A DNA stretch of 64,000 nucleotides from Roseateles violae (lineage in GTDB: Bacteria > Pseudomonadota > Gammaproteobacteria > Burkholderiales > Burkholderiaceae_C), in NCBI RefSeq assembly GCF_030410485.1, contig NZ_JAUHHC010000001.1:1116001-1180000 (forward strand), in the 5' to 3' direction. The translations under genes were made by a program, and so were the position numbers. This document shows positions 8,918 through 16,866 of the stretch, one piece after another. The notes under the pieces were generated by a model. It was not told where the DNA came from. It did no database searches and worked only from the letters and a program-made list of their open reading frames with translations. The stretch's first letter is position 1. Each line of letters begins with the position of its first letter.

Positions 8918-9424
8918 TCAGGAGCCGGCCACTCCGATGGCCTCGCAGCTTTCCGGACGGGGGATCAGCTCGCGCTTATGACCTTGCTCCGCGGCCAGGG
9001 CCATGGTGCGCTTCATGGCCTCCTTGCGCTCGTCGGTATTCAGGACGGTCTCGCGCAGGCCATTGATGGTCATGCGCTTCATGTAGTCGGAGGTGCCCAT
9101 CGGGAAGAGCCAGGCGATGCAGTCGGAGGAGGCATAGATCTGCTTGCCCAGCTCCAGATCGAGCTTGCCAGTGCTTGTGACCTGCGCCATCGCCTTGTGG
9201 GCGATCACGGCGTACTTGGCTGCCGCCTGGCGCTGGGCCTTGCCGCGAAAGTTCTCGCGGATGTAGACCATGGCTTCGTCCGAGACGCTCGCGCGCTCCG
9301 GAATCGTGCCCAGCAGGTTCACTCTGGCCGCTTCGAGGCTGGCCGGGTCCTGCGCGTGCGCAAGGGGGAGGGTCAGGGCGAGGGTGGCCACCAGGGCGGC
9401 GGTTCTGAGGATCTGTTTGTTCAT
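8918..9424 (-). CDS. Exported protein of unknown function
   Basis: A 168-residue protein with a clear signal peptide (MNKQILRTAAL, hydrophobic core, cut after AHA-Q near residue 24). The mature part is helical and charged with two cysteines (in SSDCIAW and PESCEAI) that could pair in the periplasm. It vaguely recalls small periplasmic Rap1a/Tai-like proteins, but no hallmark was found and no function is claimed. It is convergent with the diguanylate cyclase gene, 11 bases away. Confidence 0.7.
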   Translation of the reverse strand: MNKQILRTAALVATLALTLPLAHAQDPASLEAARVNLLGTIPERASVSDEAMVYIRENFRGKAQRQAAAKYAVIAHKAMAQVTSTGKLDLELGKQIYASSDCIAWLFPMGTSDYMKRMTINGLRETVLNTDERKEAMKRTMALAAEQGHKRELIPRPESCEAIGVAGS

Positions 9425-9509
9425 CGTGATGAAGAGAGCGGGCGCCGGATTCTCTGGCAGAAAAGGCTTTGGGCGCGCGTGGCTCCATCACGAGCAATGC
9501 GAATCGGCC

Positions 9510-9536
9510 AAAAAAACCGGCCCTTCGCAGGGCCGG
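9510..9536 (-). terminator. Intrinsic terminator of the S8 protease gene
   Basis: Read on the minus strand: CCGGCCCT, loop GCGA, AGGGCCGG (9536-9517), followed by seven U residues (A run 9510-9516 on the plus strand). It starts 22 bases after the stop of the S8 peptidase gene. One of the cleanest terminators in the window. Confidence 0.92.
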
Positions 9537-9557
9537 TGGTCGAGGGCTGGCGCCCGC

Positions 9558-11165
9558 TCAGTTGCCGCAGCCGGTCTTGGCGATGCGATCGTAGGCGTCC
9601 TTGGCCTGCACCAGGCCGAATCCGAACTCGATATCGCGACCCGGCTTGCCGAGTTCCATCGCGCTGGCGTTCAGCACCTGGCGGATCTGCTTGGCACTGC
9701 AGCCGGGGAAGTAGCTCCACACCAGGGCCGCGACGCCCGACACATGCGGCGTCGCCATCGAGGTGCCATTGAAGTAGGAATAGATGGCCGGATCGGGCAC
9801 GACGCCGACGGTGGCGTTCTGGCCCACCAGGCCGGTCAGCACGGCGCCATTCGTGTCGCTGGTGCCGACCGAGGGGATGCTGGTCACCGTCTCGCCCAGG
9901 GTGCCGAACAGCATGCCGGGCTGGTTGTTGTAGACGACGGCGCCGACGCCGCCGCTGGCCTGGCAGCGCGAGACCTTCTCGGCGAAGCTGATCTCGCCGC
10001 GCTTGATCAGGCAGACCTTGCCGGCCGCGCCCGCGTCATTGGCCTTGCCGAGACCGAAGTCGTAGAGCGCGGCGGTAGCGGTCCCGCGCGGCGAGCCGGT
10101 CATCGCGGCCGCGTCGTAGCTGGTGCCGGCCACCGACAGGAGGCCCAGCGACTCGATGTTGGGCGGGATCGTCGACAGCACGGCCACGCCGGGGCCGGCG
10201 ATCTCGACATCGTTGTTGAACTGCGAGAAGCTGGCGCGCGCCTTGTTGGCGTCGAGCGCGCCGACCGACATCACTTCCTCGTAGCCGGCCGGGAAGGAGG
10301 TCGTGCCATTGCCGTCGTTGCCGGCGGCGGCGATGGTCAGGATGCCCTCGTTGAGCAGGCTGCGGAACACGCGACGCTCGGCCTGGCTCGGGTCGCCACC
10401 GCCCAGCGACATGCTGATGATGTTGGCGCCGGCGGAAGCGCAGGCGGCCACGGCGTCCATCACCACCGACGATTCGGCCGAGCCGCTGGCGTCGAAGACC
10501 TTGGCGATGTGCAGCTTCAGATGGCCGCCCGGGTTGACGCCGACGACGCCGATGCCGTTGCCGCCGATCGCGGCGATCGTGCCGGCCACATGGCTGCCAT
10601 GCGAGTTCTCGTCCGAGTCCCAGGTGCCCGAGCTGGTCAGGTTGACGCCGGTGACATTGCCCTTGGTGTAGTTGCCGGCCAGGTCCGGATGAGTGCGGTC
10701 GTAGCCGGAGTCGATGATGCAGAGCTTGCGGTTGCCGGTCAGCGCATCGCTGAGCTGGTTGGCCTGCACCATGGCGATGCCGTAGGGGCGGATCTCGCTG
10801 CCGCTGGTCGGCGTGTCGACGGCGGTCGCCAGCGCTTGCGCCGCCGGCTTGCTGGTCCGCGAACCGAGCACCTGGCGTTTCACATCGGCTTCGACGAAGT
10901 CGACATCGGCGCTGGCCTGCAGGGCCGCGACGCCGGCCGTCGGCAGCTTCACGGCAAAGGCGCTGGCGCGCCCGATCTCGCGCACGATCTTGCCGCCGGC
11001 ATTGGCGACGGCGCCACGCACCTCGGCGGCCTTGCCCGGCTTGTAGGCAACGATCACCGATTCGACGCCGCTGGCCGGCGCGGCGGACACGGAGGAAACG
11101 GACAGGGCCAGCAGCGCCAGCGTCATCGCGCTGGGAAGGGCCGAACGAATGCGACGGATGCTCAT
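9558..11165 (-). CDS. Secreted subtilisin-like S8 serine protease with PA domain
   Basis: A 535-residue exported endopeptidase. Residues 1-29 are the signal peptide; about 35-95 look like an I9 inhibitory propeptide; the catalytic domain has Asp152 (IDSG), His189 (HGSHVAGT), the oxyanion Asn283 (AAGND) and Ser469 (GTSMATP). Between Asn283 and Ser469 an insertion (about 345-455, with VCLIKRGEISFAEKV and GAVVYNN) is a protease-associated (PA) domain, as in lactocepin/cucumisin-type subtilases. The ATG at 11165 has AAGGAG nine bases upstream, which rules against longer starts. A strong terminator follows; it is a single-gene unit. Confidence 0.93.
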   Translation of the reverse strand: MSIRRIRSALPSAMTLALLALSVSSVSAAPASGVESVIVAYKPGKAAEVRGAVANAGGKIVREIGRASAFAVKLPTAGVAALQASADVDFVEADVKRQVLGSRTSKPAAQALATAVDTPTSGSEIRPYGIAMVQANQLSDALTGNRKLCIIDSGYDRTHPDLAGNYTKGNVTGVNLTSSGTWDSDENSHGSHVAGTIAAIGGNGIGVVGVNPGGHLKLHIAKVFDASGSAESSVVMDAVAACASAGANIISMSLGGGDPSQAERRVFRSLLNEGILTIAAAGNDGNGTTSFPAGYEEVMSVGALDANKARASFSQFNNDVEIAGPGVAVLSTIPPNIESLGLLSVAGTSYDAAAMTGSPRGTATAALYDFGLGKANDAGAAGKVCLIKRGEISFAEKVSRCQASGGVGAVVYNNQPGMLFGTLGETVTSIPSVGTSDTNGAVLTGLVGQNATVGVVPDPAIYSYFNGTSMATPHVSGVAALVWSYFPGCSAKQIRQVLNASAMELGKPGRDIEFGFGLVQAKDAYDRIAKTGCGN

Positions 11166-11424
11166 CTCTAAGGACTCCTTGCGGGTCAGTGAAGCCCCGG
11201 ACTTTCCGCTTCGCTTCTCGGGAGAGCCATCAGGGCATTCCACACCCCTCAATCGAGCGGCCCCGACAAGGTGACATTCGGAAACCGAGGCTTGACTTGG
11301 CACCGCGAAAAATAGTGGAGACTGTGCGGCCGCGCGAAGCGCTTCTCCTTCCGCTTCTTCACCGCTTGCCGCCGATGCCCGACCGACTCTTCGTCCCCAC
11401 GCCGTCGCCCGCGAAGGCCGCGCC

Positions 11425-12315
11425 ATGAGCGGCCACGCCAGCCTGCCGCCACGCCATGTCCTGCTCGCGCTGGCCGTAGTCGCCATCTGGGGCAGCAACT
11501 TCGTCGTCATCAAGGTGGCGCTGGCCCAGCTGCCGCCGCTGCTCTTCGCGACCCTGCGCTTCACGCTCGCGGTGCTGCCGGCGGTGTTCTTCCTGCCGCG
11601 GCCGGCCGTGCCCTGGCGCAGTCTGGCCGCCTATGGGCTGCTGGTCGGCGTCGGCCAGTTCGGTCTGCTGTATCTGGCGATGCGCAGCCAGATCTCGCCC
11701 GGCTTGGCCTCGCTGGTGATCCAGACCCAGGTCTTCTTCACCCTGCTGCTGGCCATGCGGGTCGCGCAGGAGAAGGTGCGCGGCTATCAATGGCTGGCGC
11801 TGGGCCTGGCGGCACTGGGCATAGGCACGATCGCCATCCATACCGACGGCAGCACGACCGTGCTGGGCCTGGCCATGGTGCTGACGGCGGCCTTCTCGTG
11901 GGCCTGCGGCAATATCGTGGGAAAAAGCGCCGGGCGGGTCAATATGCTGGCCTATATGGTCTGGACCAGCCTGTTCGCGGCGCCGCCGCTGCTGGCGCTG
12001 TCGCTGGTCGTCGAGGGGCCAGTCCAGATGCTGGCCGGCCTGCAGCGCGCCGACGCGGCCGCCTGGGCCGCCGTGCTGTGGCAGGCGCTCGGCAATACCT
12101 TGTTCGGCTACGGCGTCTGGGGCTGGCTGCTGGCCCGCCATCCGGCCGCTACGATCGTGCCGATGGCCCTGCTGGTGCCGGTGTTCGGCATCGGCAGCGC
12201 GGCCCTGCTGCTGGGCGAGCCGCTGCCGGCCTGGAAGCTGGTCGCGGCGGCGCTGGTGCTGAGCGGGCTGGCGCTGAACCTGCTGTGGCCGCTGTGGAAG
12301 ACGAGGAGCGCCTGA
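11425..12315 (+). CDS. DMT-superfamily transporter (EamA, RhaT/RarD type)
   Basis: A 296-residue protein with ten hydrophobic helices in two EamA repeats (about residues 8-140 and 150-290). The N-terminal helix holds VVAIWGSNFVVIKVAL and the second repeat contains FSWACGNIVGKSAG, both typical of drug/metabolite exporters. It probably exports an amino acid or a similar small metabolite; the substrate cannot be read from sequence. Its stop overlaps the start of the next gene (TGATG), so the two are translationally coupled. The 259-base gap before it is shared with the divergent S8 protease gene and shows no strong promoter by eye. Confidence 0.88.
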   Translation: MSGHASLPPRHVLLALAVVAIWGSNFVVIKVALAQLPPLLFATLRFTLAVLPAVFFLPRPAVPWRSLAAYGLLVGVGQFGLLYLAMRSQISPGLASLVIQTQVFFTLLLAMRVAQEKVRGYQWLALGLAALGIGTIAIHTDGSTTVLGLAMVLTAAFSWACGNIVGKSAGRVNMLAYMVWTSLFAAPPLLALSLVVEGPVQMLAGLQRADAAAWAAVLWQALGNTLFGYGVWGWLLARHPAATIVPMALLVPVFGIGSAALLLGEPLPAWKLVAAALVLSGLALNLLWPLWKTRSA

Positions 12316-13034
12316 TGGTCGGAGACGAACTCGACAAGCTGATCGCCGCCGCGCCCGAGGCGCAGGTGCGCGCGGTGCTGGGCCAGCTGCTGAAGCAGTA
12401 CCTGAACCCGGTCTTCGGCGCCCTGCCCAAGGCCGAGCTGGAGCTGGCGATGCTGGAGGCGCTGCAGCGCGTGGGCGCGGTCGAGGCCGATCCGGGCATC
12501 TACGAGCTGATCAGCAAGCTGCGCGTCACCAAGCCCAAGGCGCGCAATCTGATCTATGCGCGCGAGCTGCGCCGCCACAGCGCGCCCGAACTCGACGAAC
12601 GGATGAAGCAGCTGCTGCGTCATCCGCTCCTGCAGAAGAACGGCGAGCTGTTCGCGCTGGAGGTCGAGAACCCGCTGCTGTCCGATCATCTGCGCGCGCG
12701 CCTGCAGGTGCTGGGCCACGCCAGCGACGGCAGCTTCTCGAGCAGCCTGGTGCTGCTGCGCGCCGAGGCGCTGGCGGCGCTGGTCGCGTCCTGCCTGACG
12801 GCCGATGAGCAGGAAAAACTGCGCCGCGCGCTGGTCAAGGCCGGTGCGCCGGACAGCTCGCTGCGCGGCCTGCTTGCCGGCGGGCTGAAGACCCTGGGCG
12901 GCAAGCTCGCGTCCAAGGCCGGCGAGGCCGCGGCCGAGCAGCTGGCCGACTATCTGGGCCCGGTGCTGGACGGCGCGATCAAGCCCGCCGTCGACAAGCT
13001 GTCCGGCCTGTTCAGGCCGGCCGGCGCATCTTGA
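12315..13034 (+). CDS. Protein of unknown function coupled to the DMT transporter
   Basis: A 239-residue soluble protein, strongly helical and rich in Leu, Ala, Arg and Glu, without signal peptide or membrane helix. Residues 1-155 look like a helical bundle and the last 70 residues form an amphipathic, Ala/Gly-rich tail (GLLAGGLKTLGGKLASKAGEA). No family was recognised. The start codon shares its A with the TGA of the DMT gene, so it is co-translated. The 3' end overlaps the convergent flavin-reductase gene by 23 bases. Confidence 0.75.
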   Translation: MVGDELDKLIAAAPEAQVRAVLGQLLKQYLNPVFGALPKAELELAMLEALQRVGAVEADPGIYELISKLRVTKPKARNLIYARELRRHSAPELDERMKQLLRHPLLQKNGELFALEVENPLLSDHLRARLQVLGHASDGSFSSSLVLLRAEALAALVASCLTADEQEKLRRALVKAGAPDSSLRGLLAGGLKTLGGKLASKAGEAAAEQLADYLGPVLDGAIKPAVDKLSGLFRPAGAS

Positions 13035-13629
13035 ATCCAGGGCCCAGCTCGAAATAGTCGGCCGGCCCGCCGCCGCGCAGGATGGGCTGGGCGGCTGCCG
13101 TGTCGTAGATGCCGTCGACCAGCAGCGCCGGCGCGATATGGACGCCGACCACCTCGCCCAGGGTCAGCCAGGTATCGACCGGCTCGCCGGCGGCGCTTTG
13201 CAGGCGGATGATCTGGCTGAGCCGGCACTCGAAGGCGACCGGGCTGGCCGCCACGCGCGGCACGCCGACGAGGCGCGAAGGCGCCGTCGCCAGGCCGGCC
13301 AGCGCGAACTCGTCGACCTCGGGCGGCACCGCGGCGCAGCTGGCGTTCATCGACTCGGCCAGGCCGCGCGTCGCCAGATTCCAGACGAACTCGCCGGTCG
13401 CCTCGATATTGCGCACCGTGTCCTTCCGGCCGATGCTGGCGAAGCCGATGAGGGGCGGCGTGTAGTTGAAGGCGTTGAAGAAGCTGTAGGGCGCCAGGTT
13501 CAGCACGCCATCGGCGCCGCGCGTGGCGATCCAGCCGATCGGCCGCGGGCCGACGATGGCATTGAAGGGATCGTGCGGCAGGCCATGGCCCAGCCGCGGT
13601 TCGTAGAAATAGCGCTGCGCGTCGTCCAT
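13012..13629 (-). CDS. Flavin reductase family protein
   Basis: A 205-residue protein of the flavin reductase-like (split-barrel FMN-binding) family. The motif IVGPRPIGWIATRGADGVLNLAPYSFFNAF near the N-terminus is the hallmark of this group, with N-A-P-F/Y-S-F-F contacting FMN. Members reduce free flavin with NAD(P)H for partner oxygenases, or act as flavoproteins of unknown role. No oxygenase lies beside it. It is followed upstream on the same strand by a small EthD-like gene (21 bases away), so the two may share a transcript. Confidence 0.88.
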   Translation of the reverse strand: MDDAQRYFYEPRLGHGLPHDPFNAIVGPRPIGWIATRGADGVLNLAPYSFFNAFNYTPPLIGFASIGRKDTVRNIEATGEFVWNLATRGLAESMNASCAAVPPEVDEFALAGLATAPSRLVGVPRVAASPVAFECRLSQIIRLQSAAGEPVDTWLTLGEVVGVHIAPALLVDGIYDTAAAQPILRGGGPADYFELGPGFKMRRPA

Positions 13630-13650
13630 GGCCGCATCGTAGCGGCCGGC

Positions 13651-13962
13651 TCAGACCTCCTTGGTGTCGAAGAACAGCAGCTCGACCCCGCCGCTGGCGA
13701 AGTTGCCCAGATCGGCGGCCGTTGCCGCGCCCTCGGGCGAGCCCAACGCCGCCTGCAGATCGGCCATCGAATCGAAGCTCAGGATGGCCGCCAGATGGTA
13801 GGTCTCGGACGGGCCGGCCGGCGTCGCCAGCGGTGTGGCGTTGACCTCGTAGCCGCGTAGCTGCCGGATCTTCTTGGCCAGCGGGATGTGGCGGGTGAAG
13901 TAGTAGTCGTCGAAGGCCGCCGGGTTGGCGGGCTTCTTGTACAGCGCGATCAGCTTGGCCAT
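13651..13962 (-). CDS. EthD-family small protein
   Basis: A 103-residue ferredoxin-like (dimeric alpha/beta barrel) protein. The start MAKLIALYKKPANPAAFDDYY followed by HIPLAKKI, and the end with FDTKEV, fit the EthD group, small proteins found near oxidoreductases and needed for some monooxygenase systems. No catalytic residues can be assigned. It lies 21 bases upstream of the flavin reductase gene in the same direction, consistent with a two-gene unit for an oxidation of unknown substrate. Confidence 0.8.
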   Translation of the reverse strand: MAKLIALYKKPANPAAFDDYYFTRHIPLAKKIRQLRGYEVNATPLATPAGPSETYHLAAILSFDSMADLQAALGSPEGAATAADLGNFASGGVELLFFDTKEV

Positions 13963-14037
13963 CGGGTGCTCCAGCGGACCGCCATGGCCCGCGCAGCGAT
14001 GCTAGGGCGGCGCGCGCCGCGGCGTATGCTTGCCCCC

Positions 14038-14673
14038 ATGAAACGAATGCTTATCGCGCTCGCGCTGCTGGCGGCCGCAGCGGCGCAGGCGGCCGGACCG
14101 GCGCGCAATCTGCTGGTCGAACTGCGCTGGGTGGCCGTCGATGCTGCGGCTCAGGGCGGCGCGCGCGGAGGCTTGAGTCTCGGCACGGCCAGCCTGGACG
14201 CGGGCGGCGGCGAGTCGGCCGTGCAGCGCCTGATCGTCCTCAACGGTCGGCAGGCCGGCGTCAGCCTGCGCGAGCAGTGGCCGGTGCAATGGCTGGACTA
14301 TGGCGTCGAGCTATCGGCCGTGGGCGGCAGCGGCGGCGGTCCCGGTCGTGGCGATGCGGGCCGGCAGGCCGGCGCCGCCACCGTCTACGCGGCGCCGCGC
14401 ACGACCCTGGTCGAGAGCCTGCGCGGCTTCAGCGTCACCCCGCAATGGCCGGGCGGCCGCGAACCGGTGCGGGTCGAGTTCCGCGCCAGCACGCCGGCGG
14501 CCGGCGGCCAAGCCGAGATCTACGGCACGGTCCAGGCGCCGCTGCAGCAATGGGTGGCGGTCGCGCGCAGCGGGCCGGCCCCGCAGCGGCCCGAGCCGGG
14601 CGTCATCAGCAGCCGCGACGCGCAGGCCGCTGCCCAGCGCGAGCTGCAACTGCGCATCAGCGTCGCACCTTGA
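14038..14673 (+). CDS. Exported protein of unknown function
   Basis: A 211-residue protein with a signal peptide (MKRMLIALALLAAAAAQA, cut near AAG). The mature part reads NLLVELRWV and is rich in Gly, Ala, Arg and Gln with short beta-like strands, a glycine-rich central loop (GGSGGGPGRGDAG) and a C-terminal segment of HELQLRI type. Burkholderiales have similar small exported proteins of unknown role sometimes seen next to secretin-like genes, but none is here. Function unknown. It ends one base before the ATTGGT repeats that precede the chitinase gene. Confidence 0.7.
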   Translation: MKRMLIALALLAAAAAQAAGPARNLLVELRWVAVDAAAQGGARGGLSLGTASLDAGGGESAVQRLIVLNGRQAGVSLREQWPVQWLDYGVELSAVGGSGGGPGRGDAGRQAGAATVYAAPRTTLVESLRGFSVTPQWPGGREPVRVEFRASTPAAGGQAEIYGTVQAPLQQWVAVARSGPAPQRPEPGVISSRDAQAAAQRELQLRISVAP

Positions 14674-14701
14674 ATTGGTATGTGATTGGTAATTGATTGG
14701 T
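14674..14701. promoter_or_regulatory. Three ATTGGT direct repeats at 11-bp spacing before the chitinase gene
   Basis: ATTGGT occurs at 14674-14679, 14685-14690 and 14696-14701, each start exactly 11 bp after the last, so the copies lie on nearly the same face of the DNA helix. They sit 40-67 bases before the chitinase start in the only AT-rich stretch nearby. The repeats probably bind a regulator of the chitinase/ABC operon; the protein is unknown. TGGT half-sites are used by GntR/HutC-type amino-sugar regulators, but those are usually inverted, not direct. Confidence 0.5.
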
Positions 14702-14740
14702 GTTAGGCTGCTGCCCATTCCACGGGGAGCCCTCACGTCC

Positions 14741-16015
14741 ATGCGCCGTCGTTTTGCCGCCTTTGTTTCCGCCGCCCTTGCCGGTGCCCTGATCGCCGGC
14801 GGCGCGCTGGCCCAGTCGCCTCGGCCGGGCCTGTTCGCCGCCCAGCCGCTGGACTTCGAGCGCGCACCCGAGGCCCGTGTCGTCGGCGCCTATGTGCCGA
14901 ATTGGGAACCGGTGGCCCTGGTCGATGGCATCCGGAGCGGCAGCCTGAGCCACATCCTCTACGCTTTCCTGCGCATCTGCGGCCCCGGCCAGCTGGAGAA
15001 GGATGCCGCGAACTGCGCCGGCAAGCAGGACTTCCAGCTCGGCGTCGGCCCCAGGGAAGCCGAGTTCGATGCCGCCTTCCAGCGTCTTAAAAAACGCGCG
15101 CCGCATATCAGGGTGCTTGCCTCGGTCGGCGGCTGGGGTGGCTCCGATCCCTTCTTCCACCTGGCCAATGACCCGGCGCGCCGCGCCGTCTTCACCGCCT
15201 CGGTCGTCGCCTTTCTGCGCGCGCATCCGGGCTTCGACGGCATCGACATCGACTGGGAGCATCCGGGCGGCAATGGTGCGGCCAATGGCGTGCAGCTGGG
15301 CGCGCCTGCCGACGGCCAGGGCTATGCCGATCTGATCGACGATCTGCGCCAGGCGGTCGACGCCATGGGGACCGAGACGGGCCGCCGCTACCTGGTGACG
15401 ACGGCCGTCAACACCACCAGCACCATCGTCAAGCGGGTCAACTTCCGCCAGGCCGGGCCGGCGCTGGATCTGGTCTTCATGATGAGCTACGACTTCTACG
15501 GCGCCTGGTCCGAGGCGGCCGGCAACCACACGATGCTGTTCTCCAGCAGCGCCGACGCCGATGACAGCCTCGACCGCTCGGTGCGCAATATGCTGGAGGC
15601 CGGCGTGCCGGCGGCCAAGCTGGTGGCCGGCGTCGCCATGTATGGGCGCGGATTTGCCGGCGTCGCCAAGCCGGTGACCGGCGCGGCCAAGAGCGGGCCC
15701 TATCCGGCCGGCGGCGAGGGCACGCTGCGCTACCGCGAGATCGCCGCCGAGGCGCTGGGCCCCAAGGGCAGCGGCATCAAGGGCTTCAAGGCGGTGTTCG
15801 ACGCCAAGACCCAGGCCTGGAGCCTTTGGAATGCGCAGAGCCGCGCCTATATCGGCTACGACGATCCGCGCGCGGTGCTGGCCAAGGGCCGTTACGTGCT
15901 GAAGCACGGCCTGGCCGGCATCTTTGCCTGGGAGCTGAGCCAGGACAACGGCGACCTGCTCAATGCGATGAATCTGGGCGTCGGCAACAAAGCGCTGGCG
16001 GCCGCCGCGCGATGA
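14741..16015 (+). CDS. Secreted glycoside hydrolase family 18 chitinase
   Basis: A 424-residue exported enzyme. Residues 1-24 are the signal peptide. The TIM barrel shows VLASVGGWGGSDPF (about 125-138), the catalytic DGIDIDWE with acid Glu173, and the substrate strand MMSYDFYGAW, the set required for chitinase activity by the substrate-assisted mechanism. No chitin-binding module is present, so soluble chitin oligomers or surface hydrolysis are likely. The ATG at 14741 has GGGGAG at 14724-14729. Its stop overlaps the ROK kinase start (ATGA), and the ABC importer follows, so it is the first gene of a putative chitin-oligosaccharide operon. Confidence 0.92.
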   Translation: MRRRFAAFVSAALAGALIAGGALAQSPRPGLFAAQPLDFERAPEARVVGAYVPNWEPVALVDGIRSGSLSHILYAFLRICGPGQLEKDAANCAGKQDFQLGVGPREAEFDAAFQRLKKRAPHIRVLASVGGWGGSDPFFHLANDPARRAVFTASVVAFLRAHPGFDGIDIDWEHPGGNGAANGVQLGAPADGQGYADLIDDLRQAVDAMGTETGRRYLVTTAVNTTSTIVKRVNFRQAGPALDLVFMMSYDFYGAWSEAAGNHTMLFSSSADADDSLDRSVRNMLEAGVPAAKLVAGVAMYGRGFAGVAKPVTGAAKSGPYPAGGEGTLRYREIAAEALGPKGSGIKGFKAVFDAKTQAWSLWNAQSRAYIGYDDPRAVLAKGRYVLKHGLAGIFAWELSQDNGDLLNAMNLGVGNKALAAAAR

Positions 16016-16833
16016 GCGGCGTCGGCGTCGATATTGGCGGCACCAAGCTGCTGATCGTGGCCGGCGAGCGCAGCGCACGCCTGCCGACCGGCCCGGCCGC
16101 GACGGCCGCCGGCATCGCCGGCGCGATCCGCCGCCAGCTGGCCGACTGGGCGCTGCGGCCCAGCGCGCTGGGCATCGCGATCCCGGGCCTGGTCGACCGC
16201 CAGGGCCGGGTGCTGGTCTCGAACGTGCTGCCGGGCCTGAATGGCTGGTCGCCGAAGGAGGAGTTTGGCACCGAGCTGGGCTGCCCGATCGCGGTGCTGA
16301 ATGACGCCGAGGCGGCCCTGGTCGAGGAGGCGCAGGACCTGCCGGCCGATGCGACGGTGGCCCTGGTGATGGCCGGCACGGCGATCGGCGCGGCCTTCCG
16401 CGTCGACGGCCGGCCGCTGCGCGGCGCCAGCGGCTGGGCCGGCGAGCTGGGCTTTTTCCCGCAGCGCCGCGGCGGCGAGCTGATGCGGCTGGACGAACTG
16501 GCCGGCGGCCGCCACATCGCCGCCAGCCTGGGCCTGGACGGCGCGCAGCTGGCCGATCTCGCGCAGCGCGGCGACGCGCGCGCGCTGGCCGCGATCGCCG
16601 CCGGCGGCGAGGCGCTGGGCCTGGCCCTGGCCGGTGTCGTCAATCTCTTCAATCCACAGCGACTGCTGCTCGGCGGCGGCGCGCTGGAACTGCCCGGCTA
16701 CGAGGCGGCCGCGCGCGCCGCGCTGCAGAAGATGGCGCTGGCGCCGCTGCTGGAGGTCTGCGAGGTCCGGCGCGCCGGCGCCGGGCCGGAGCTGGTCGCG
16801 CGAGGAGCGATCCGGGCGGCCGGATCAAGCTGA
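16012..16833 (+). CDS. ROK-family sugar kinase lacking the zinc motif
   Basis: A 273-residue ROK protein. The ATP-binding loop DIGGTK is at residues 7-12, and the catalytic Asp lies in VLNDAEAALVEEA (about 99-111), so kinase activity is plausible. The usual ROK zinc site is absent: the GxxGExGH motif reads GWAGELGF, with Phe for His, and there is no CxCGxxGCxE. The protein has no helix-turn-helix, so it is an enzyme rather than a repressor. Context between a chitinase and an importer suggests phosphorylation of N-acetylglucosamine or a related amino sugar; this is inferred. It overlaps the chitinase stop by four bases. Confidence 0.85.
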   Translation: MSGVGVDIGGTKLLIVAGERSARLPTGPAATAAGIAGAIRRQLADWALRPSALGIAIPGLVDRQGRVLVSNVLPGLNGWSPKEEFGTELGCPIAVLNDAEAALVEEAQDLPADATVALVMAGTAIGAAFRVDGRPLRGASGWAGELGFFPQRRGGELMRLDELAGGRHIAASLGLDGAQLADLAQRGDARALAAIAAGGEALGLALAGVVNLFNPQRLLLGGGALELPGYEAAARAALQKMALAPLLEVCEVRRAGAGPELVARGAIRAAGSS

Positions 16834-16866
16834 CACAATGCGGGCGAATTCCGAAAGGCCCGCTCG

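Noticed and set aside
11189..11428. A 79-codon plus-strand frame in the gap before the DMT transporter
   Set aside because: No ribosome site, Arg/Pro-rich composition typical of chance frames in GC-rich DNA, and it overlaps the likely control region of the divergent S8 protease.
16838..16866. A strong independent promoter for the binding-protein gene
   Set aside because: Only a weak CACAAT -10-like box and no -35; the gene is more simply part of the operon transcript.
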